Source of the DNA: Nymphalis io
Lineage: Eukaryota > Arthropoda > Insecta > Lepidoptera > Nymphalidae
Length of the DNA stretch: 64,000 nucleotides
NCBI RefSeq assembly: GCF_905147045.1
Contig: NC_065905.1
Location: 1,860,001-1,924,000, forward strand
Direction of reading: 5' to 3'
Of this stretch, positions 25,689 to 37,835 are shown piece by piece. The translations under genes were made by a program, and so were the position numbers. The notes beneath the pieces were generated by a model. It searched no databases. It was given only the letters and a program-made list of their open reading frames with translations, and was not told the DNA's origin. Every line of letters starts with the position of its first letter. The first letter of the stretch is position 1.

Positions 25689-26054
25689 ATAATCTCAATT
25701 AGAAATGACCTTCGTATATATCACGAGCCTCTGTACACATCTACCCTATGCCCTATTATCGAAATGCACATCGCGGTTTCCTAAGGGTTGAATATTTTCA
25801 GCTATTGCTAACAAATTTTCGCTCGATATCTCCCTATGTGTAGCACAATAAGGTTCATAATTGCTCAACTCGCACAATACAATAACACCCGTTCCTGGTC
25901 GCATTACCGAAATTGTTTTTATCTTCCGTGTACTGATGCTGTATTATCATTCATATACAATTTCAAATAATTTTCTATTCAAGTATGTTTTAGAAATTTT
26001 GATTTTTTTTATATGATACATATAAGAGACTCAAATATTATTAAGCTTTAAGAT

Positions 26055-26357
26055 ACAGTAACAGCCTGTGAATGTCCCATTGCTGGGCTGAGGTCTTCTC
26101 TCCATTTTTGAGGAGAAGGTTTTTAGAGCTTAATCCACCACGCTGCTCCAATGCGGTTTGGTGGAATACGCATGTGGCAGAATTTCAGTTAAATTAGACA
26201 CATGCAGGTTTCCTCACGATGTTTTCTTTCACCATCAAGCGCGAGATGGATTATAATCACAAATTAAGCACATGAAAATTCAGTGGTGCTTGCCCGGGCT
26301 TGAACCCACGATCATCGGTTAAGATTCACGCGCTCTTACCACTGGGCCATCTCGGCT
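26055..26357 (-). mobile_element. Family B SINE, full length
   Basis: The tail (ACAGTAACAGCCTGTG on +) comes first, then the B box complement GGCTTGAACCC, and the head complement CCATCTCGGC at the end. Confidence 0.9.
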
Positions 26358-26417
26358 TAAGATAAGTATACTATAATTACTAGAACCGGACTACTAGTAT
26401 CCCGTCTATACAATTTT

Positions 26418-26590
26418 TTTTTGCCACCTGCTAACCATGGGAAATGTCCACCATCGCCCATAGATATTGTATATAATCAATGCGCCACCGACTCTCCGAA
26501 CTAAGATCCAATGTCCCTTGTCCTGGAGTTACACTGGCTCACTCATCTTTCAAACCGGAACACAAGAGTACTTAATATTACTGTTTGGTC
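26418..26590 (-). mobile_element. Family A fragment
   Basis: CAATGCGCCACCGACTCTCC and TTACACTGGCTCACTCATC followed by CAAACCGGAACACAA identify the core of a decayed copy. Confidence 0.7.
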
Positions 26591-26889
26591 GGTCATGTTT
26601 TTAAATTTTCAAGTTTGTTAAATATAGAATAGAATCAAATATAGATGACAATTTATACAATAATATATATAAAAAATACCACAATCAGATACGTGGCACG
26701 TCATCTCCGCACCTTCTTGTTGACAACAAAAAACAACAACAATAGCTGACATACGACAATCTCGCTGCGCACCCACCACTGCGCATGTATAGTTTGATGT
26801 GTTCCAAGTTACCAAACGAGTACAAACTATAAAATTATACTCACGTGTACATAACTATATATGTGTATATGATTATATATTCATTTATA

Positions 26890-27035
26890 TTTAACTAGTG
26901 TTCGTCCGCGGCGTTGTCCGTGTGTTGGGTAAGGGGGGAAATGTTGGTGTTAAGGGGGAGGGTTCGATTCAGTGTTAACCGTGACAGCATAACATACAAA
27001 CAGAACTACTTCCCCATTTATAATATTAGTATAGA
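26890..27035 (-). repeat. Family E-like repeat
   Basis: Reverse orientation: CTAGTGTTCGTCCGCGGCG, GACAGCATAACATACAAACAG and CCCCATTTATAATATTAGTA. It contains a G-rich middle (AGGGGGGAAATG). Confidence 0.55.
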
Positions 27036-27044
27036 TAGATAAAA

Positions 27045-27265
27045 GATCGGTCTCATTGGTGTTGTTACGGTAGTTGGTTTATCCCGAGGTCCTAAGTACA
27101 AATCCTTGGTCGGACAAATAAAAAAATAACATTTTTCCGTCTTGAAATTCTCGAAAGCAATCCAAAGTTTTAACGTTAATGCTGTGTCTGAATCTATAAT
27201 GTCGGATAGGCATCGGATTCAGAGCGTCAAGAACTTGTGCACTACGGCCTGTGTGTGCCAAAATC
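27045..27265 (+). mobile_element. Family D-like SINE variant
   Basis: GGTCTCATTGGTGTTGTTACGG head and CTAAGTACAAATCCTTGG (B box area) precede TATAATGTCGGATAGGCATC and CAAGAACTTGTGCACTACG. It resembles family D in order but is strongly diverged. Confidence 0.55.
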
Positions 27266-27565
27266 TTGAAGACAATAATATATTAATCCATCATATCAAA
27301 ATCGCTACCTCCTACGACTTGTTCCGGGTGTTTCGATCAAAGCGCCGCGACCGGCTTCTGGTACAAAAATATATAGTTGAACACAAATAATTTATGAAGA
27401 CTGAAGACTTTATTACGACTCATGTTAATTCAGTGTTTAAATTATTTTTATAGAAGCAACATCGCCGTGTTACGTTGAAGTTCTACAAAACATTGATAAA
27501 AGCTATACATAGCTACATGGGTTTTATATTCGTAAACTAAATCACTTGTAATTATAACTTTTGTA

Positions 27566-27712
27566 TATAGAATAGGTAACGGACAATTGGCCCATCTGAT
27601 GTTATGTGATCACCACCGCCACATGGCGTTGTGTATAAAGCATTCGTTAAATAACCAATGCGCCGCCAACCTTTATTACGCTGGCTCACATTTCACACTC
27701 GGACCCATATTC
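27566..27712 (-). mobile_element. Family A fragment
   Basis: The tail TATAGAATAGGTAACGGAC and CAATGCGCCGCCAACCTT are kept. The part holding ATGTTATGTCCC is deleted. Confidence 0.65.
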
Positions 27713-28634
27713 ATATAATACGGGACGGGAGTATATAATAATTACTATTAAATTTAGTAATTTCAAATTTGGAACAAAAATTAAGATACCAAAGATAAAC
27801 ACAAGAAAACGCAAGAAGAATGTAAACCGACCCCCGAAGATTAAACCTAGACTTTTCATTTATGAATTATAACCCTTCCCAATGAAATTCACGTTTATTT
27901 AAAATTAATGTTCTTAAAAAAAAAGAAATTTCAAAGACTAATAAATCATTCGCAAATTAATAACTGATACCGTCATTCGGATGAGACGGTTCCGTGGAAA
28001 CGAAACTCTAGTTTGCATAAGACACCCTCGTTTTGCTGTTACTCTTCATTTCTTTAAGAAGTTTGCATTAAACAGGACGTTCCGATTTTATTTAACTTTA
28101 AATAAATAAAACATTTTAATTTAATGCCAATTAAATTTATTCATAATAAGAATAAAATATTATTATTGTATAAATAAAATGTTCATTGTGTATTAAAAAT
28201 ATTTAATTGAATATTCGTATTCGAAATATAAAAATTAAAATTTATATTTTTGACGATATTTTTTTTAATTACTCTTAAATTATTATAAAATTTAATCTGT
28301 TATAATTTTTTTAATGTGTGTGTTGATTGAATTATAATCTTGCAATTTAAAATAAGAATAATCTATTTTTTTCGTTGTTAGAACAAACTCGATCACCACA
28401 AGACAGGATCGTAAACAACAGAAAGTGTTATGCGATTTTGACTATAATAAGTATAGCATTTAAAGTACTCAAGCATCAAAATAGCGTATCAACGTAAGTC
28501 GATTTTCAACATTATTACAAATTAACACTTGTCTTTGAGTAAAAAGACCAGGACAGAATTTCGTTCGGCTCTAATAAAATATGTTATTAAAAGAAATGTA
28601 AAATTTATTATCTAAATACAAAATTTTAACCAAA

Positions 28635-28768
28635 TCTTTTTTGTAGCTGAACCGATTTTAATGAAATTTGGTATAAAGCAAACTTGAAACCGAGAAAGGA
28701 CTCAGGGTACTTTTTTCACTTAAAACACTTCCTAGCACGCGTGCAAAGGCGCGGACGAAAAGTAATAT
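28635..28768 (+). repeat. Family E-like repeat, immediately before a family C SINE
   Basis: GTAGCTGAACCGATTTTAATG, AACTTGAAACCGAGAAAGGA and GCGCGGACGAAAAGTAATAT. The family C element starts at its last base, so this repeat may have been the target. Confidence 0.55.
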
Positions 28769-28770
28769 TT

Positions 28771-29050
28771 GACGAGCCGGTTGGCGTGGTTGGTGGATGC
28801 TTGCCTTTCATGCCGAAGGTTGTGGGTTCGATTCCCACCCAGGACAGATATTTGAGAGTATAAACATGTCTGTTTGTCCTGAGTCTGGGTGTAATTGTCT
28901 ATATAAGTATATATTTACAAAAAAAATGTAAATGTATATGTATATGTAGTATATCAGTTGTCTGGTGTCCATAGTACACAAGCTTAATTTGGGATCAAAT
29001 GGCCGTGTGTGAAAAATGTCCCAGGATATTATTATTATTATTATTATAAT
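28771..29050 (+). mobile_element. Family C tRNA-derived SINE, full length (reference copy)
   Basis: The head GACGAGCCGGTTGGCGTGGT and the B box GGTTCGATTCC define a tRNA-like promoter. The body contains CATGTCTGTTTGTCCTGAGT and GGCCGTGTGTGAAAAATGTC, and the tail is a TTA microsatellite (ATTATTATTATT). The element is about 280 bases. It is distinct from family B. Confidence 0.9.
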
Positions 29051-29456
29051 ATATATATATACAAGAATTTATCATTTAATGATTTAAGATATTTGTAAAT
29101 AATATTATAACATTGATATTAATGTAAATTATAATATTAAAAATGGGACTTCCATACTTTTCCGACTTAACCCTTCACCGATGGTATCGAACGGACCTCT
29201 ACAGCTGTTTCGAGGCAAAGACACCCTTTTCTATTTGCACTTTTGGGATCTTTTTGTCGTCACTGTTTTATTGTGTATTTCTTTTTATCGACGAGTTATT
29301 TTGTCACGATATTAAGTACTGTGTGTAATTGTGCTGATCTCTGTTAGTAGACGCATTTGTTTTAAGATCTTTAAAGAAAAACTATTTAATAGATTCTCAC
29401 AGTCGACCACGTTTCTTTTTTCCTCCAATTCTTCTTAGAATTCTGTTCTTTTTAAT

Positions 29457-29582
29457 GTATATAATAGGTAGGTGGGTGAGCAAATGTGCCAACAGTTGTT
29501 AAGTGGTCACCACTGCTCATATACATCGGCACTGTCAGATATATGAACCGCTCCACACATCGCCAATGCGCCACGAACTAAT
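29457..29582 (-). mobile_element. Family A fragment (tail half only)
   Basis: ATAATAGGTAGGTGGGTGAG through CGCCAATGCGCCACGAAC. The copy stops abruptly, so it is 5' truncated in its sense direction. Confidence 0.7.
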
Positions 29583-29682
29583 GCTTATGGAAATATTGTA
29601 TAAAAACATACAAACAATATACACTTATAAGCAATCACAGGGCCTAGGCAATTATTAATTAAAAAATATATATTAAGATGAA

Positions 29683-29977
29683 GGGCCGAGATGGCCCAGT
29701 GGTTCGAACGCGTGAATCTTAACCGATGATCGTGGGTTCAAACCCGGGCAAGCACCACTGAATTTTCATGTGCTTAATTTGTGATTATAATTCATCTCGT
29801 GCTTGACGGTGAAGGAAAACATCGTGAGGAAACGTGCATGTGTATAATTTCATTGAAATCCTGCCACATGTGTATTCTACCAACCCGCATTGGAGCAGCG
29901 TGGTGGAATAAGCTTCTCCTCAAAATGGAGAGGAGGCCTTAGCCCAGCAGTGGGACATTAACAGGCTGTTACTGTAT
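29683..29977 (+). mobile_element. Family B tRNA-derived SINE, full length (reference copy)
   Basis: The head GCCGAGATGGCCCAGTGG resembles a tRNA A-box region, and GGTTCAAACC at 29,735-29,744 is a good B box, so this SINE carries an internal RNA polymerase III promoter. The body runs through AAACATCGTGAGGAAAC and ends TTAGCCCAGCAGTGGGACAT followed by a tract ending in TTACTGTA. The element is about 295 bases and belongs to a type widespread in butterflies. It is not a working tRNA gene, because the acceptor-stem pairing is absent. Confidence 0.9.
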
Positions 29978-30150
29978 ATATTAAGATTTAAATTTTAAAA
30001 GAATATATTAAGCTAGCTGCCCGCCCCGACTTCGTATTCCGTAAAAGCTATTAGTGATTTAAATATAAAATCTCGAAGCTAAAGAATTCGGTATGTTTTT
30101 ACAATGTAAGCTTATTTACCACAATAATATATAATATATATGTATATTTA

Positions 30151-30438
30151 TTTTTATAGTATAGATAGGCGGACGAGCATATGGACCACCTGATGATAAG
30201 TAGTCACCAACGCCCATAGACATTGGCATTAACAGTAAGAAATGTTAACCATCGCCTACATCGCCAATGCACCACCAACCTTGGGAACTAAGATGTTATG
30301 TCTCTTGTGCCTGTTACACTGGCTCACTCACCCTTCAAACCGGAACACAACAATATCAAGTATTGCTGTTTTGCGCTAGAATATCTGATGAGTGGGTGGT
30401 ACCTACCCAGACGAGCTTGCACAAAGCCCTACCACAAG
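30151..30438 (-). mobile_element. Family A element, full length, first of two in tandem
   Basis: Complete copy. A second family A element in the same orientation begins only about 55 bases further on. A 9-base stretch with an extra ACAGTAAG distinguishes it from other copies. Confidence 0.85.
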
Positions 30439-30493
30439 TACATTATACACACAATAATATTGATTATTTTTATAATAGCAATGACAAGCATTG

Positions 30494-30707
30494 TATTTTT
30501 TTTTATATAGAATAGGAAGGTGGACGAGCATATGGGCCACCTGATGGTAAGTGGTCACCAAACACCCTTAGACATTGGCATTGTAAGAAATGTCAACCAT
30601 CGCTTATAGCCAATGCGCCACCAACCTTGGGAACTAAGATTTTTTGTCCCTTGTGCCTGTAATTATACTGGCTCACTCACCCTTCAAACCGGAACACAAC
30701 AATAACA
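30494..30707 (-). mobile_element. Family A element, head-truncated, second of tandem pair
   Basis: The poly-T/tail end is intact, but the copy stops at GGAACACAACAATA. It therefore lacks about 80 bases of its sense 5' end, the usual 5' truncation of a retroposed copy. Confidence 0.85.
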
Positions 30708-30954
30708 AAATGTATAAGCACGAGAAGTGAAGACGAGATCGTAACACGAAGTTTTATCTCCGCAAAGCCAGCTCTTCACTCGAAAGGGTCTGTAAGAGTC
30801 TCATTACAATATAACTCTATTGTGACACAATCTAACAAAAACTACATGACTGTTCGATTCATACTATATACTATCATATATGAACTTACGTATTATATAA
30901 TTTGTTTATATATGTGCTAGTTTCAAAGGTGAGTAAGCCAGTGTAATTACATAA

Positions 30955-31297
30955 AGGGTACATTCGTATAACTACATAGATTCTAAGGTCGGCAGTGTAT
31001 TGGCAATAATTAAATGATTTCATACAGCGCAAATACAGGTGCACTCACTCTTCCCTAACTCTCATAATCCGATGGGACGGCAATCCGACACGACCGGAAT
31101 GAGTTCAGGCGCAGGACCTTTACGTGCTTTCCGAGACACGGTAGTGTACACACTTCCAACTTCCAGACACCGGGCTGCTACTGAGAACTGTCGACAGAAA
31201 AACTCGATAACTTTTTACTGGCCTGCCCTGGGATTTGAACCCAAGACCTCCGGGTCTGCGGCCTTACATGTAGCCACTAGACCAACGAGGCAGTCAG
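30955..31297 (-). mobile_element. Family D tRNA-derived SINE (reference copy)
   Basis: On the minus strand the head is CTGCCTCGTTGGTCTAGTGG with a B box at GGGTTCAAATCCC, clear tRNA promoter features. The body includes GGAAGTTGGAAGTGTGTACAC and GACACGACCGGAATGAGTTC (+ strand). A 115-codon ORF on the + strand is a by-product of the repeat. Confidence 0.88.
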
Positions 31298-32284
31298 AGG
31301 AGTGTTACACACCACCAATAACCACCAAAACCAAATCAATAATATTTAATTGCCGATCAGTATTGAACCATGGACCCAGGCGTTGAACTTAAACATTTTA
31401 AAACAATGGCGTTAGTAATACCAAGAAACTTAATTAATTCAAATTCAAAAGTACATTTCGAAAGTGCACTCTGATTGTGAAATACAGATATTGAATCGTG
31501 ACGAATTTTAGCGCCGTTCGTCTCACCCAACGCCATCATTGTACTCATATTGAAATTGCTTCAAAACAGTTCATTATTGTGGTGACGATAAGTGTACTCG
31601 ACCACCAGTTCAGATTACCTCCTTAGGACATTCATTTGTTATAGGAAGGCTAACCGCCTGATGACTCAAAATATTTACACAATATATTACAAGCTTTTTT
31701 AAATCATTAATATATAATAAATAATTATATGAGAATAATGTAAGGAAATATTGTTACTAGTTACAGTGTAAAAAACACATGCAAAGTTCCCCCCCTCCCC
31801 ATAAAGTTGAAATTTCCTAAAATATTTTAGTGGATGCATACCTTATAAAGTAAATCTATATTAGGAATTTCAACTTTCTAGGCTCAGTAGTTGGCTGTGC
31901 GACTGGGTCCGGCTCGTGTGCCGGAACGACAAACGGCGTGTCGGTCTCTCATAGGAAAGTAATCCTACATATACATATATATTAATAATAAAATATATTT
32001 ATATTATTAACAGAACTATGTTTTTTTATTTCATGTTTATTGGTACACAAAACAAAAAATGCACTGTCAGATTTTGGGAATCATACAAATTATTTTATAT
32101 TTCTCGATGAAGACACGACATGCGCTTAAAATTTATCAAAGTTTGAACAGACGTCTAACTTTCGGTACCCTAACCATAGAAAATTTTAATAGTTATATTT
32201 ATTTATTTATTTTAATACATATATATTTATTGGTCTTACCTAAAATAAATTCTAAAAATTACGTAAAATTTCATTAGCCATTAA

Positions 32285-32462
32285 TTTTGTTATTCCACGT
32301 CCGCCAGGCGTCCCTTCACCATTTACATTATATGGGACATAACATATATTGTTCCTTGTGTCTATAATTACACTGGCTCACTCACCATAACCAGAACACA
32401 CCAATAGAAAATATTGATCTTTAGCTGTGGAATAACCTATGTGGGTAGCTACCCAGATGTAT
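32285..32462 (-). mobile_element. Family A fragment, old
   Basis: TTACACTGGCTCACTCACC, an AACCAGAACACACCAATA block and GGTAGCTACCCAGATG are recognisable in a heavily mutated copy. Confidence 0.65.
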
Positions 32463-33429
32463 GAATACGATCCTAGAATAATTATTTTTATATTTTCTTA
32501 TTCAACACTATTTTTCATTGAAATATTTATTAAATTGTCTTAATAAAGTTCTCTTACATAGGTATAACATATATACCTATATATTAAAAATATATTTGTA
32601 ATAAGTTCTACATTGAAAACAGTGAAATTGCTTCATACAAACATTCGGTATCATACCATTATGATTATAGGCATCAAATTAATTAAATTTCATTTAAAAA
32701 TGTAAAATTAAATATTTTCTATTTATGTTACATGTTAGAAATTACAATAAAATCAATTTCCACGCAAGAAAACGCCGTGAAAATGAGAAAAGCGACGCGC
32801 AACGCCATCTAGTAGCGAGAGGAACTCTAATCATAAAACGAAGTCAGCTCTACGGAATAAAATTTACAGAACTTGCGATACGAAATATTTATTTATACTT
32901 TATTATATTACTGTTATATAATATTTTATAACTAATCCGTAAAGTCAGCCACTCACGTATTATAAGTAAATAATAAATTAAACAAATTAAGATTACATAT
33001 ATGTTAAAATTCTACGTTTAATTTCCGTAGTTTTTATAATGAAATTAATTACAATTAACAAGCTTTTTTGGTTTTTGTTGTTGCAACAAAATATTATATT
33101 CAATAAAATGCATACTTTTGTTTTGGAGTTGAAAAATACAAGATAAGGTAAAACTTAGGGTCCCTATTGTGTTAAGGGCTTCCCGATCGCACGAACAAAC
33201 CCAGTAACCGAATTTCGGGTGGCGCAAAACAAAAACTGACCTACATTTGCGCCCTACCGAGTTCAGCCACCCCTGCCGGCTGAGACGTCCCTACGCGTCT
33301 TGCCCTTTGCAACTCTGCACTTTCGATTATTTCAAGGTGAATTCTATTTTGTGCATTTGTTATGTTAATAGCATTGTTATAATATTTTTATGAATTAAAA
33401 AAAAAAACAATTTACAAAAACATGCGGAA

Positions 33430-34324
33430 CCTTTGAAACCGAACGAGTTCCTAGCAGTATTGGAGTGAAACAATGTTGGGTTAGTGAATGTTTATCGTTT
33501 ACAAGATGTTTGTGTGACTGATGTGTGTCAAGAAGTTCGCGAGATACATGTAAACAAACAAATGCCGGTGCCGAGGGCCGAGGCCGAGGGCCGAGGCCGC
33601 GGTCCGTGCGGCGGGCAGTCGATTGCGCTGCAAAAAAAGCGCATCCTATTATCGACTACAACAAAAGGACTTGTGCAACGATACCTAAGTACACATCTCG
33701 ATTCATCGTCTCGACTCGATCCGAACCGATCCTATTGGCGCGCCCCACTGTCGCCGCGAGCGAGCGGGACGGCGAGCGGCGACAGCGGGGCGAGCGACAA
33801 GGAGGGAGACGGTCATCTTAGCCACCGAGTGGCGTCCCACTGGGCGGGGCCGCACCAAGGAGTGAGCCTCAGATGCGCGTAGTGGGGCCTCGGCCGAAGG
33901 ATCGCACTGCAGTCGTCTGTCGCGGCAACGACGCGCGCCCGCGACCACGCGCCCGCTCGCGTCGAAGGATCACCTTACGTAATAACTAATCTGATCGAAC
34001 CCGTTCATCCGATTATCGATTGTGAACAAGTGAACTTTCTTTATCTGTGTGCGAGTTTTTTTTTATTTTTTCGCGCCTTAAAAGTGAACTCGTCGTATTG
34101 TGCGCTCTGTGTTATGTTATTGTTTTGTTTTCGCACAGACTCGAAACATTATTTTTGGGCGTAGCTGACTGTGTTTGATTTTGATATTTTTGTTGATGAC
34201 ATTGTGAGTGTTTCACGGACGGCTCTTTTTTAAACGATTTAAAAGTTTTAGTGATTTATTTGACTTAAAGTGTTATGTGGACGTCTAACAACCGTTTCCC
34301 AAGTGACAGTAGCTTTTGATAATT
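33430..34324 (+). other. GC/CpG-rich candidate promoter and noncoding first exon, probably of cut
   Basis: Base composition jumps from strongly AT-rich to very GC- and CpG-rich at about 33,560-33,970, then falls off through 34,324, where ATT|GTAAGTAA makes a good splice donor. This is how a 5' UTR exon with its promoter often looks in an AT-rich insect genome. The next convincing + strand exon is the cut coding exon 19.5 kb downstream, so the block is most simply an upstream exon of cut. A 132-codon ORF (33,484-33,882) lies inside but has a low-complexity Arg/Gly/Ser-rich composition and no recognised domain, so I do not call it a protein. No TATA box was seen and the exact start is unknown. 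It might instead be a separate noncoding transcript. Confidence 0.5.
33570..33600 (+). repeat. Short GC-rich tandem repeat (GCCGAGG/GCCGAG)
   Basis: Four alternating 7- and 6-base units, GCCGAGG and GCCGAG, lie in a row inside the GC-rich block. The change of unit length shows slippage. If this region were coding, the repeat would give length variation. Confidence 0.8.
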
Positions 34325-37300
34325 GTAAGTAAATGTATTTTATTTCCTAAACTTCAGTGCACTTTGTGTAGTTTTATCTCAATTTATTTTCCAATTGGCA
34401 AAACGAAATTATTTTTATAAAAATATGTGTAACGAATTAAATAAATCATTTACAAAGTCTTGTTAGAAAATTATTATCTTATTAATGTTAACAATCTAAT
34501 TTTAAATATCTAAGTTTAATAAACAGTATAAAAAAATAGTTTAAAAAACATATCAAATGTAATAACAGATAATAAAATGTTTCAATTTAAAAAAAAACAA
34601 CTCGCAATAATTTCACACACTAATAAGTATTTCATTTTATATTAAACAAAACTTTACATAAAAAACAATACATAAAAATAATAACAAATTAAATTTTACA
34701 TTACTTTTATTACAAAAATTATAAACTAGATTACAAAAAAAATATTCTTTGTAATAAGTGAAAGTATCATACAATAACAAAATGATTAGTCAATTGACGC
34801 TAATATAAATGCGGCGGCAGAAAAATCGGTCACATTGTTTTGTTAATATTAATTTAAGTGCTGTAATTAGTATTTATTTTAAATAAATTCATGAGGCAGT
34901 CTGACGATATTCCTTTATCATTTACAAATACCCTTTTCAATAAAAAAAATACCTTAAGTTAATTTCATATTCCACGTAAAATACAATTTTTACACTATAC
35001 CTTTTTCGTATTTAAATAATTTTGTGTCTTATAAATCCAATTAGAATAATCAAACGCTTAAAATATTGATTCATTATAATTTGCAGTGATAAAGACAAAT
35101 GATATTTCGAATAAATTACGTTTAAATAGTTTTATAGTCGATTAGAAAGTATTAAAGAACAAATTACATACAATTCGGTAATATTTTATAATGATTACCT
35201 GACCGTAATATGGATATTGGAAAAAATAATATTTATAGTTATTCGTCATAAAAATGATAACCACTTTGTTAAAGTATGTAATCAAAAAAATTTTTTTTAT
35301 TAAATGATTATCGAAATTAATTAATGGAATTTAATAATTAAGAATCTGTCTTTTGGATAAGTATCTCGAAATTCGTACAGATGGCGTCAGGGGAGTTCCT
35401 TGACCCCGTATTCCATTTGTGTTATATCTGTTTGTCTGTGTGTACTAAGTTTCTGGTAACAATTAGTTAGATAAAGTTTAATTTTGATGCGATTATTTGG
35501 AACGCCGTATTTTAAGATAGTGTTTGAAATTGGAATGATTTTAAGAATATTAATGTAATAATGACTAAGTCAATTAAAATTGATATTTAGGTACGTAAAT
35601 AATAAATTTGAAATTGATTTTTTATACGAATGCAAATTTGAATGCAGTCTAATGAATGATAAAAACAGGCTATAAGAAGTGCGTTAATTATTTATTGAAA
35701 GGTAATTACTATCGAGCTAATACTAAACAATGTGTAACGCCATTGTCTTTAAGTGATTATTTAGTTCATTAAACACTCTTACACGTATAACGATTAGTGT
35801 TCATTATAATGTCATCAATAAAATGAAAAAAATCTTTAGAATTTATAATAGAAATTTTAAATTTTGTTTTTCTTTAAATAATGAATAATCGGTTTATCAT
35901 TGATATTGTTTATTGATAGATACTAATGGTTTTATTTTGAGACTAAAGTGTAATTCTATAAAACTTAAAAAACGATTTTTTTTTTTTTTTTTTTAAATAA
36001 GGAATATAATTTATGACGTGTTTTTTTATAATTAAATCTAAAAATAATATTCAACAAACATACTTATTAGACTGATAAACGTTTTAGCTAATGTAAGTAG
36101 TTTCTTGTTAATTCTTATTAGTGTAAATTATTCATAATGAAAACCTCCAGAACGGAACTGACGTCATAGTTTTATTAACAATTGTACATATTAGTAGTAT
36201 TATTAAATACCCAATAAGTACATTTTATTTGAATTTAAAATGTTTCAGATGTATTTAGGTAGAATATATAGTAACGGAATCGTATGATAAACTACGGGTC
36301 GATTTGTAATTATAGAAACGTTTGTGTTATATGGTAAATTATATAAAGTAGTAATGTAATGTAATTAACAAGTGTATGTATTTATTAAAACACTTAACAC
36401 CGCGTTAATTAACTTAAAAGGTATTGATACTTAATTATAATTTTTATTTTTATCAATCATTATGGAATTTAATTGAAACAAACAAACGCAAATGTGTGTA
36501 ACGTAACTTATTAGTTTGTCCATCTGTGCTTTGTAAATATATACACGTACACGTATTTAAAAATCCATTCGTTGGATATATCTATACTAAAGTATTTAAT
36601 TTCTGACATATAAACCCGTTAAGTTGATATTTCGAAAGCATAGATTATTTTGTTGTTTTTCTATTTTAATAATTATCATTTGAACTGACGTGATAAAAAA
36701 AAATTTAAAATAAAAATATACCTATATAAATAATCATTATTTATTATTATTAATTTTAAAATTTTTATATAGAACAAAAACGTTAAATACAGATAATAAA
36801 TTAAATAAATGTTTTTTGAAATATTGATTCTAAATTCGAATTTGAATTAAGAACTTTTAAATCATCACTGATATTCTAAACGTTATTTAAACAAATATAA
36901 ATTATATTTAACATTAAAATATTTTTATATTAATAAGTTTTTATTAAATAATAATTTATAATAAATAATAATTGAAAACACGCAACACTGAAACGTGTCA
37001 TCAAATTCGTTTGATGAGAACATAAATATATCTTAATATATATATTAAGTTATTACACATATGGCGTTAATTGATCCACCGCATCCTGGACTTCCGTGCG
37101 TGATGACACAAGATTCTTAAACACTAGCAAGACCCTGACTCCGCCATTTTAACGTACAAAATAACTATTTGAAAAATATATATACAATTTTGAAACTATA
37201 TAGCAGCGTTCTAAAACGAGAACTCGCATATAACCTGATTAAATTAAAAAGGGGCAGTTATTTTGAAATCACAGACACTTCAAATTTCTTTGTATAAAAT

Positions 37301-37454
37301 TAATATAACCCTGTCAAATATAAGAGGTGGATGTTTCAAGGGGTTATTAGCAAAATACTGATCTATATTTTTGGCTTCATTAATTATCCAAATAATAATA
37401 ATGATTTATGTTATATTAATAATATCTTGCAATATAAAAAGTTAAATTTAAAGT

Positions 37455-37625
37455 AGGTATAATGGTTAGAAGTCGTAGATTCAAATTTAATTACGAGGCT
37501 TTCAATCTGAGCACCGTTGAATGTTTCAAGTGCTTACGATTAGTTCATTTAAGGTCTTTGGTTAAGGAGGTGAGATTATTGTATATGTATCCAAATACTT
37601 ACACATGCCCAGCGGTGGGGAATAT
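37455..37625 (+). mobile_element. Possible family B SINE, ancient
   Basis: AATGGTTAGAAGTCGTAGATTC, GAGCACCGTTGAATGTTTC and ACATGCCCAGCGGTGGGGAA follow the order of the SINE, with low similarity. Confidence 0.45.
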
Positions 37626-37704
37626 TGATTTATTCTATTGAAAGTTATATTTCGACAAACGTCAAATTCTGAACTGAACGCGTTATTATTAAAATTTTAC
37701 ACTA

Positions 37705-37835
37705 GCCATATCAAAACTATACTTAATATTACGAATGCGAAAGTAACTCTGTTACGCTTTTACGGCTAAACTACTGAACCGGATTTGATGAAATTTTGTC
37801 TAAAGCAAGCTTGAACCCCAAGAACTGCTGCGACT
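37705..37835 (+). repeat. Family E-like repeat
   Basis: ATATTACGAATGCGAAAGTAAC, GGCTAAACTACTGAACCGG and AAGCAAGCTTGAACCCCAAG. Confidence 0.55.

Larger units (their letters stand above)
1..33400. other. Gene-free upstream region rich in transposon remnants
   Basis: No coding exon was recognised on either strand. The repeats are listed separately. Between them are AT-rich stretches in which I see no gene, for example 4.1-5.15, 7.75-8.7, 8.9-10.06, 13.7-14.4, 15.0-15.75, 15.95-16.64, 18.8-20.3, 20.6-21.25, 21.5-22.25, 23.75-25.4, 27.75-28.6 and 31.65-32.28 kb. CpG-bearing, less AT-rich islands without repeat signature occur near 13.13-13.67 kb and 19.38-19.69 kb. The first holds an octamer ATGCAAAT at 13,269-13,276. 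Both could be conserved noncoding elements. Confidence 0.6.

Noticed and set aside
29683..29755. Possible tRNA gene from A and B box matches
   Set aside because: The acceptor and anticodon stems do not pair and a SINE body follows. The same holds for the heads of families C and D.
30267..30515. ORFs of 60-90 codons beginning MRHQPWELRCYV or similar, found at many positions
   Set aside because: The same peptide recurs because every copy lies in a family A element (also at 12,546, 17,394, 23,450, 44,392 and 46,894). It is the repeat's antisense frame and not a gene family.
31039..31386. 115-codon ORF on the + strand
   Set aside because: It reads through the antisense of a family D SINE and beyond. 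There are no protein features.
33484..33882. 132-codon ORF in the GC-rich block
   Set aside because: It is low complexity with a tandem repeat inside and no recognised domain, and another frame is also open over 98 codons. Long frames are expected in GC-rich noncoding sequence.
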